From: Candidatus Cloacimonadota bacterium
Lineage (GTDB): Bacteria > Cloacimonadota > Cloacimonadia > Cloacimonadales > Cloacimonadaceae
Assembly (NCBI GenBank): GCA_012522935.1
Contig: JAAYJN010000080.1
Span: 1 to 37,104 of the forward strand
Length of the DNA stretch: 37,104 nucleotides
Direction: 5' to 3'
Notes under the pieces: model-generated
The model's database searches: none
Told to the model about the DNA's origin: nothing
The model's input: the letters and a program-made list of their open reading frames with translations, nothing else
Program-made: the position numbers and the translations under genes
Shown here: positions 32,159 through 37,104 of the stretch, in pieces
How positions within the stretch are numbered: position 1 is the first letter of the stretch
Layout: each line of letters opens with the position of its first letter

Positions 32159-34321
32159 ATGAAAAAACTGTTAATTGTCCTGCTGACAATTGGTCTCTTG
32201 CTTAGCGTGGCGTATGCCAAGGAAATGCAAGTAAGCACAAATCGGAAGCCTCTTGAATCCCCACAGGGTTTCAGGATGCCTCAGACCCGTAACACCCCCG
32301 AATATACATTCAGCAAACAACCCGTTGCGATCATGACCAGCTATTATGACTACATGATCGGTTCATACAACGGCTTGCCTCTCAGAGTGATCCCCTCTTC
32401 TGAAGGTGGCGGATACTTTATGACCTACCACGGCCGTCGTCAGGCTACTGGCGTAAGACGTGTGTTTTATTCCTATTTGGATGCCAATGGCAACGTGGTA
32501 TCAAACAACGAAATCACAAACGTCCAAAACAACGAAGGTTATCCTTCCGTATCCGTTGACCCCGTATCGGGCAAACCCATGTATGCCTGGCACGCCAATA
32601 CAGACACTGATGCCGAGCTGGAAGTCCAGTTTGTTACAGACGCCTTCTTGGGCGGATTCTCCGGATTGTGGAACGATATCCAAGTGATTATCGATAACCC
32701 CACAGAAGTGACCCACCCTGATGGCACAGTCACCACCCACAGCGAATTCATCTGGCCCACAGTGCAGATCGGACCCTCTCCCATCGCCGGCAAACGCAGA
32801 GTGTATGTGATTGCCCGTAACGCTGAAACTGCCACTTATGGTCCCTCCGAAAACCCCCTTATCGCCTTTGCCGATTTTGACGGTGACGATATTGAGGGCG
32901 GAATCCCCTTCGTTTGGAGCTATACCAGCATCCCGGAAATGGACCAATGGAACGTGGACGCAGAATGGCGCAGACCCTTCCACGCTCTTACCACAGATAA
33001 TGCAGGCAACCTCTACTATGCTGGCTATCACTTTGCCACCGAAGCAGATGGTGATACCTCAATCGATGAGGAAGACCTCGATATCTTTATGTGCCCAAAC
33101 TATGGTGAAGGCACCTGGACACGTCTCAGCTTCTGGGACAAACTGCCCGCTTGGAACCCTCCCACAGGGCCGAACAACCCCGTCGGCTATTTTGAAGACA
33201 GCGATACCGGTCAACCCTATCTGGACAGTCAGCTTACCTTCAATATTGCCAATAGCTCTCACCTCAATGCCTCTGTAGACCAATATGGCAGAGTCCACGT
33301 ACTGGCTGTCTATGCCCTTTCCACATACAACGGATACTACTATCCCAATATCCAGTTTGTGAAAGAATTTGTATTTGACCCTGCCACCCAGGAAATCACC
33401 GTAAACGAAATCTATCCCCAGAAGCCTGAAGATGATAACTACAACGAATACTTCATGCCTTGGGATTTTGAAGCTCCCTACGGTGAAGTGGACGACTTTT
33501 ATGTCTCTGGAGATCAAACAGCTCCCATGATGGTCACAGACTTCCCCTTCCCTCACTGGGATCAGAGCGCACACTCAGACGCCATGTTGTTCCACTACAA
33601 CAACGTCAAAATCAGTGATGCAAACGAAGAGGGAATGATGGTTGCCGTGTGGCAAAACTCCTACCGTGCACGTAGTTACAACGAATACAACGACGAAGAT
33701 TTCGCAGCTTTTGCAAACACTCCCGAAATCTGGATGTCCGTATCCTCAAACAACGGTAACGAATGGAGCGAGCCCATCGTGCTGAACAATGTGGAAACCC
33801 CCGAATTTGCCGACATCAAACCCATGTGGGTCTATCCTGCAGACCAGGTGCTCTTTACCGGAATGCAAGGACAAAACAAGGTTGGTAAAGTGGGAATCAT
33901 GTTCTACAACGATTTCACCTGGGGCTCAAACGCCATCGATCCCCCATACCACGTCAACCCTGACGGCGGTGATGTGATGTTTATGGAGCTGCAAGTGGTA
34001 TTCCCCTACCACCCCAATGCCGACGAAACTGCTGTAACCCCCAGCATCAGCCTGCTCAACCAGAACTTCCCCAACCCCTTCAACCCCAGCACCACCATTA
34101 GCTACACAATGAACAAGGCTGCACACGCAAACGTATCCATCTACAACGTAAAAGGTCAGCTCATCAATACCCTCGTGAACGAAAACAAGGGCTTTGGAAC
34201 TCACAGCGTTGTCTGGAACGGAACCGACACCAAGGGCAACACCGTGCCCAGCGGTATCTATTTCTACCGTTTCACCACAGACAACCACACTGAAACCAAG
34301 AAAATGATGCTGATGAAATAA
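32159..34321 (+). CDS. T9SS-sorted secreted protein
   Basis: I chose the ATG at 32159 (720 residues), which has GGAGG upstream and starts a signal peptide (MKKLLIVLLTIGLLLSVAYA); a further in-frame ATG at 32147 lacks a site. The mature part is beta-rich, without a recognised catalytic motif, and has repeated aromatic, acidic stretches as in beta-propeller or sialidase-like surface proteins (EPIVLNNVETPEFADIKPMW). An acidic loop DGDTSIDEED occurs at 297-306. The tail is a classic T9SS type A domain: NQNFPNPFNPSTTISYTMNK, VSIYNVKGQLINTLV, VPSGIYFYRF and final KKMMLMK. It closes the operon and is followed by a strong terminator. Function unknown. Confidence 0.88.
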   Translation: MKKLLIVLLTIGLLLSVAYAKEMQVSTNRKPLESPQGFRMPQTRNTPEYTFSKQPVAIMTSYYDYMIGSYNGLPLRVIPSSEGGGYFMTYHGRRQATGVRRVFYSYLDANGNVVSNNEITNVQNNEGYPSVSVDPVSGKPMYAWHANTDTDAELEVQFVTDAFLGGFSGLWNDIQVIIDNPTEVTHPDGTVTTHSEFIWPTVQIGPSPIAGKRRVYVIARNAETATYGPSENPLIAFADFDGDDIEGGIPFVWSYTSIPEMDQWNVDAEWRRPFHALTTDNAGNLYYAGYHFATEADGDTSIDEEDLDIFMCPNYGEGTWTRLSFWDKLPAWNPPTGPNNPVGYFEDSDTGQPYLDSQLTFNIANSSHLNASVDQYGRVHVLAVYALSTYNGYYYPNIQFVKEFVFDPATQEITVNEIYPQKPEDDNYNEYFMPWDFEAPYGEVDDFYVSGDQTAPMMVTDFPFPHWDQSAHSDAMLFHYNNVKISDANEEGMMVAVWQNSYRARSYNEYNDEDFAAFANTPEIWMSVSSNNGNEWSEPIVLNNVETPEFADIKPMWVYPADQVLFTGMQGQNKVGKVGIMFYNDFTWGSNAIDPPYHVNPDGGDVMFMELQVVFPYHPNADETAVTPSISLLNQNFPNPFNPSTTISYTMNKAAHANVSIYNVKGQLINTLVNENKGFGTHSVVWNGTDTKGNTVPSGIYFYRFTTDNHTETKKMMLMK

Positions 34322-34342
34322 ATTATATCTACTGCGATATAG

Positions 34343-34376
34343 AAAAAGCCCCCGACACTCCGTTGGGGGCTTTTTT
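34343..34376 (+). terminator. Strong Rho-independent terminator of the TonB/T9SS operon
   Basis: AAAAAGCCCCC (34343-34353) and GGGGGCTTTTT (34365-34375) pair perfectly over 11 bp around an 11-base loop, followed by a T run. It lies 22 bases after the stop at 34321. Confidence 0.92.
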
Positions 34377-34418
34377 AGAGGCCAGAGGTTAGAGGCCAGA
34401 GGTTAGAGGTTAGGGGGA

Positions 34419-34485
34419 GCTCGCTGCGCGAGCAGTAACACTGGCTTTCAGCCGGTGGTTCCACCGGTTTTAACCGGTTGTTAAA
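34419..34485. repeat. REP-like palindromic cluster
   Basis: Three perfect hairpins follow one another: GCTCGC/GCGAGC (34419-34433), CCGGTGG/CCACCGG (34452-34467) and CCGGTT/AACCGG (from 34464). The stretch GTAAC...TGGCTTTCAGCCGGTGGTT...CCGGTTTTAACCGG from 34434 is similar to 6406-6470. This pattern resembles REP sequences associated with RAYT transposases; none is encoded here. Confidence 0.65.
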
Positions 34486-34629
34486 AAAGGACTTATAGGA
34501 TTTAGGGATCAGGTTCCAGGGGTCAGGGAACAGAGATTAGAGGCCAGAGGTTAGAGGAGCGGCGTCTCGCCGCTTGTGCTGAAACCTGAAACCTGGCACC
34601 TGAACCCTGCGCCACCTCCGGCTGGCGCT

Positions 34630-34709
34630 TCCCTGTTAACCACCCTTGTCTCTCCTTTGTCTCGACAAGGGTGAGACAAGGGTGGTACAAGGGTGGCTAA
34701 TGGGCAAGG
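34630..34709 (-). repeat. 80-bp palindromic element, copy D
   Basis: Read on the plus strand: end 2 (TCCCTGTTAA), two reverse units (CCACCCTTGTC, TCTCCTTTGTC), TC, three forward units (GACAAGGGTGA, GACAAGGGTGG, TACAAGGGTGG) and end 1 (CTAATGGGCAAGG). It is inverted relative to A and B. Its end 1 is one base from the second dispersed repeat at 34711. Confidence 0.92.
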
Positions 34710-34710
34710 C

Positions 34711-34849
34711 GTCTTGTACCCCCTGGCTTCAGACGGGAGTTTCGCCGACTTCAGTCGGCTTTATGTCCCTATATTATCAATGCCTTACGCGCATTCATGA
34801 CTTGAGCTGATATGACAAATATTGATTGCTGTTTTTGTATTTTATGCTA
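34711..34849 (-). repeat. About 140-bp dispersed repeat, copy 2
   Basis: This aligns with the reverse complement of 6487-6623, sharing TAGCATAAAATACAAAAACA exactly and the blocks CCGACTGAAGTCGG and GCCAGGGG-TAC. It adjoins element D. The stretch at 34819-34840 also resembles 12437-12458 next to element B (18 of 22), perhaps an AT-rich promoter-like segment. Confidence 0.75.
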
Positions 34850-35023
34850 TGTTAATGAAGTAATATAAAACCTGTAAGTTTGGGGACAGGTATTTGTTTT
34901 CGGAAAGCAAGGTATCCGCAGATGCAATCATCCGTTTGTCATCATTCATCGCGGGCGAGGCGAGCCCCCTTCCCCGCTTTTGTTTTTTCCTTGAGATTCA
35001 GGCATGGAAATTGCAAGTTTCTC

Positions 35024-35040
35024 TTGACATATATTGCCAA
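35024..35040 (+). promoter_or_regulatory. 17-bp quasi-palindrome upstream of the adhesin gene
   Basis: TTGACATATATTGCCAA has the same length and outer bases (TTGACA...G.CAA) as the sites at 1323-1339 and 4816-4832. It begins with a consensus -35 hexamer, reads toward the gene at 35136 and lies about 95 bases from it. A convincing -10 is not evident. Confidence 0.3.
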
Positions 35041-35135
35041 TGCCGAATTGATGACCAAACTGAGGTACGAACTCTATTTAGAGTGATAGGCCTTACATTT
35101 TTTAATAGTATTATAACAAAAGAAAAGGAGTACTT

Positions 35136-37104
35136 ATGCGCATCACCATGCCAAAACTCTTGCTCCTCATAGTCTTTGTGGCTGTTGCCATGACCATGTG
35201 GGCAGACGTTGATGAATATACATTCACCAGCGCTCTGGGCACATACACAGAGATTAGTGGGGGCACGCTCTTGGGAGATAACACGAATACAAACGTAAGT
35301 TTTGACAATATCCCCCTGGGCTTCACCTTCAATTTTAACGGAGAAGATCACACTGCCATCAGTGTGGCAACCAAAGGCTACATTGCTTTTGGACCCTCTG
35401 TTGTCAACAACAATACCGCAATCAGTGCCGCCACTGGCACAAACAACCTTGCGGTAGCTCTCAATAGGGACATCAAGAGCCGTGATGACGGGTCTTTGAT
35501 GTATCTGCTCAGTGGCACTGCGCCCAACCGCGTTTTTACCATTCAATGGAAAAACTACCGTCGCAGCCCCACTTCCACCCAAAACGATGTCTTAAATTTC
35601 CAGATTCAACTTCACGAACAAGACAACGTCATCAAATTCGTCTATGGTGATTTTAACACCCTCACGGTTGCTACTGCAAGAACCGTACAGGTTGGTTTGA
35701 GAGGAGAATCCAACGCAGATTTTAACAATCGCACCACCACCACGGATTGGGCTGCCACCACTGCTGGTACAGCCGCCAATGCCGCTTGCGATTTGACTGC
35801 TGATGTATTCCCTGCCTCAGGGCTCACCTTCACCTTTGCTCCCATGCAGCAGGGCTCCGTGCCTGGCGCTGCCCAAACACCCAACCCCGTGAACAATGCC
35901 ACCAACGTTGCCATCAACGCAGTCCTTGGCTGGCTCAGTGGCGGCGGTGAAGTGGATGGATACAAGGTATTCTTGGGAACAAACAACCCTCCCAACAACC
36001 TTGTAAATGGTACCACAGTAACTGGCAATAGCTACACACATACTGCAAACTATAACTATTCCACCATCTACTATTGGCAAATCGTGCCCTTCAACGCTTC
36101 TGGTGATGCCACAGATTGTCCTGTCTGGCAGTTTACCACCCTTGCTGACCCCACTGTCAGCACCTTCCCCTACAACCAGGATTTTGACACCGTCACCCCT
36201 CCCGCTCTGCCTCTGGGATGGACCACCCTCAACCTCAATGGTGACAACTACACTTGGGAAACCTTTGCTGATCCCAATGCACACAGCACCCCCAATTCCA
36301 TGCGCATTCGCTACAACCAAACAGAAGACATGGATGACTGGCTGATTTCCCCTCCTCTGGCTCTTGGCACAGAGTATCCCTATCAGCTCAAATTCTGGTA
36401 TCGTGCAAACAGCGCCGCTTTCCCCGAAGCTCTTTCAGTGTATTGGGGCACAGCACCCACTGCTGCCGCTCTTACCAATCAGCTTTTCAGCAATACCGAT
36501 ATCACCAATGATGCCTATCAACAGGCTTCCGCAGTCTTTGAGGTGCCCACCAATGGAACCTATTACATTGGCTTCAAGGGCCACAGCCCCGCCAATATGT
36601 TCTATCTGTACCTGGATGATATCTCCATTGCCGAAGCTATCGACAACATAATTCCCCCCGTCAATCTCACCGCCACAGTTAGCGGTAGTGACGTTCATCT
36701 CAGCTGGCTGGCACCCGGAACCACCCCTCCTCCGCCAGATGCTTTTGAAGATGGCTTTGAGACTTATACTGATTTTGCTCTCACCTTCGATCCCTGGGTA
36801 ACCGTGGACGTGGATCAGAGCACTACCTATGGTATGACCGGCACAGATTGGCCCAATGCCTATGCAGCTCAGGCTTATATCATCTTCAACCCCAGCACCA
36901 CCACTCCTCCTCTTGCCACGCTTGATGCACACGGCGGCAGCAAGATGGCAGCCTGCTTTGCAGCCACAGCCTCTGTCAATAACGACTGGCTGATCAGCCC
37001 CATTTTGGAGCCTCAAGCCGGACAATCCTTCAACTTCTGGGCTCGCAGCTATACCGCTCAGTATGGATTGGAGAGATTTAAGGTTGGTGTATCCAATGGC
37101 GGCA
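35136..37104 (+). CDS. Large secreted adhesin-like protein, 3' end missing
   Basis: The 656 visible residues start with a signal peptide (MRITMPKLLLLIVFVAVAMT), preceded by AAAAGGAG. A lectin/Calx-like beta domain comes first (LGFTFNFNGEDHTAISVATK). A Fn3-like region follows (AQTPNPVNNATNVAINAVLG), then two choice-of-anchor J (cleaved adhesin) domains: one at about 345-500 (FDTVTPPALPLGWTTLN, DMDDWLISPPLAL, FYLYLDDISIA) and a second from about 530 that runs off the window (FEDGFETYTDFALTFDPWVT, NNDWLISPIL). Such domains are typical of T9SS-exported surface proteins, so a sorting domain is likely beyond the edge. It is not part of the preceding operon, being about 800 bases past its terminator. 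Ligand unknown. Confidence 0.88.
   Translation, partial: MRITMPKLLLLIVFVAVAMTMWADVDEYTFTSALGTYTEISGGTLLGDNTNTNVSFDNIPLGFTFNFNGEDHTAISVATKGYIAFGPSVVNNNTAISAATGTNNLAVALNRDIKSRDDGSLMYLLSGTAPNRVFTIQWKNYRRSPTSTQNDVLNFQIQLHEQDNVIKFVYGDFNTLTVATARTVQVGLRGESNADFNNRTTTTDWAATTAGTAANAACDLTADVFPASGLTFTFAPMQQGSVPGAAQTPNPVNNATNVAINAVLGWLSGGGEVDGYKVFLGTNNPPNNLVNGTTVTGNSYTHTANYNYSTIYYWQIVPFNASGDATDCPVWQFTTLADPTVSTFPYNQDFDTVTPPALPLGWTTLNLNGDNYTWETFADPNAHSTPNSMRIRYNQTEDMDDWLISPPLALGTEYPYQLKFWYRANSAAFPEALSVYWGTAPTAAALTNQLFSNTDITNDAYQQASAVFEVPTNGTYYIGFKGHSPANMFYLYLDDISIAEAIDNIIPPVNLTATVSGSDVHLSWLAPGTTPPPPDAFEDGFETYTDFALTFDPWVTVDVDQSTTYGMTGTDWPNAYAAQAYIIFNPSTTTPPLATLDAHGGSKMAACFAATASVNNDWLISPILEPQAGQSFNFWARSYTAQYGLERFKVGVSNGG

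Larger units (their letters stand above)
34377..35023. other. Repeat-rich intergenic region with no gene seen
   Basis: Between the operon terminator and the last gene's upstream region there is no supported ORF. It contains 14-base tandem units GAGGCCAGAGGTTA at 34378-34391 and 34392-34405 and again at 34540-34553. REP-like hairpins, 80-bp element D and the second dispersed repeat are listed separately. GAAACCTGAAACCTG near 34580 is the reverse of the TTCAGGT run at 6718. The remainder to about 35100 is AT-rich. Confidence 0.6.

Noticed and set aside
34880-35172. Two overlapping short ORFs (68 and 92 codons) before the adhesin gene
   Set aside because: No ribosome sites and no protein-like pattern; the second overlaps the signal peptide of the real gene in another frame.

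Overview
The window looks like a chromosomal segment from an anaerobic, Gram-negative, amino-acid-fermenting bacterium of the FCB lineage, most likely Cloacimonadota (WWE1). The reasons are a six-gene Rnf complex, several secreted proteins with type IX secretion (T9SS) C-terminal sorting domains, two PorV/PorQ-like outer-membrane barrels and a complete TonB system. The phylum is an inference from gene content; there is no rRNA in the window, and no tRNA was recognised by eye. The sequence is ordinary chromosome with no phage, IS transposase or CRISPR array. Intergenic regions carry several families of small palindromic repeats.

Layout. Positions 1-5917 are on the minus strand: the end of greA, a coupled helical protein of unknown function, a SWIM/SNF2 helicase, and a T9SS-type secreted gene broken by a frameshift. 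Positions 5918-6960 form a repeat-rich gap. The rnfCDGEAB operon (6964-12273, plus) encodes ferredoxin:NAD+ oxidoreductase and ends in a terminator. A small lipoprotein follows, then a convergent pair (DUF3078-like barrel and MscS channel). The stretch 15071-22217 (plus) holds a PTS EIIA-like protein, a PorQ-like barrel, glyS, pta, an aspartate-type aminotransferase, a small membrane protein and purM.

The most interesting part is 22614-34321: TonB-dependent receptor, exbB, two exbD genes, tonB, a 1030-residue surface protein with a T9SS-like tail, a PorV-like barrel and a T9SS-sorted protein, ending in a strong terminator. This looks like one operon that makes both the energising motor and its outer-membrane and surface clients. 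Its receptor, large surface protein and barrel all carry near-identical DnDGDGxxDED calcium-loop motifs, which suggests one assembly. A second repeat-rich gap (34377-35023) precedes a large adhesin-like protein that runs off the end.

The main structural discovery is a dispersed 80-bp palindromic element present four times, always exactly 80 bp. It is built of five 11-bp units between two distinguishable ends, and one copy has its central 13 bp inverted relative to the other three. A second family of about 140 bp has two copies, one next to an 80-bp element and one lying between 39-bp perfect inverted repeats.
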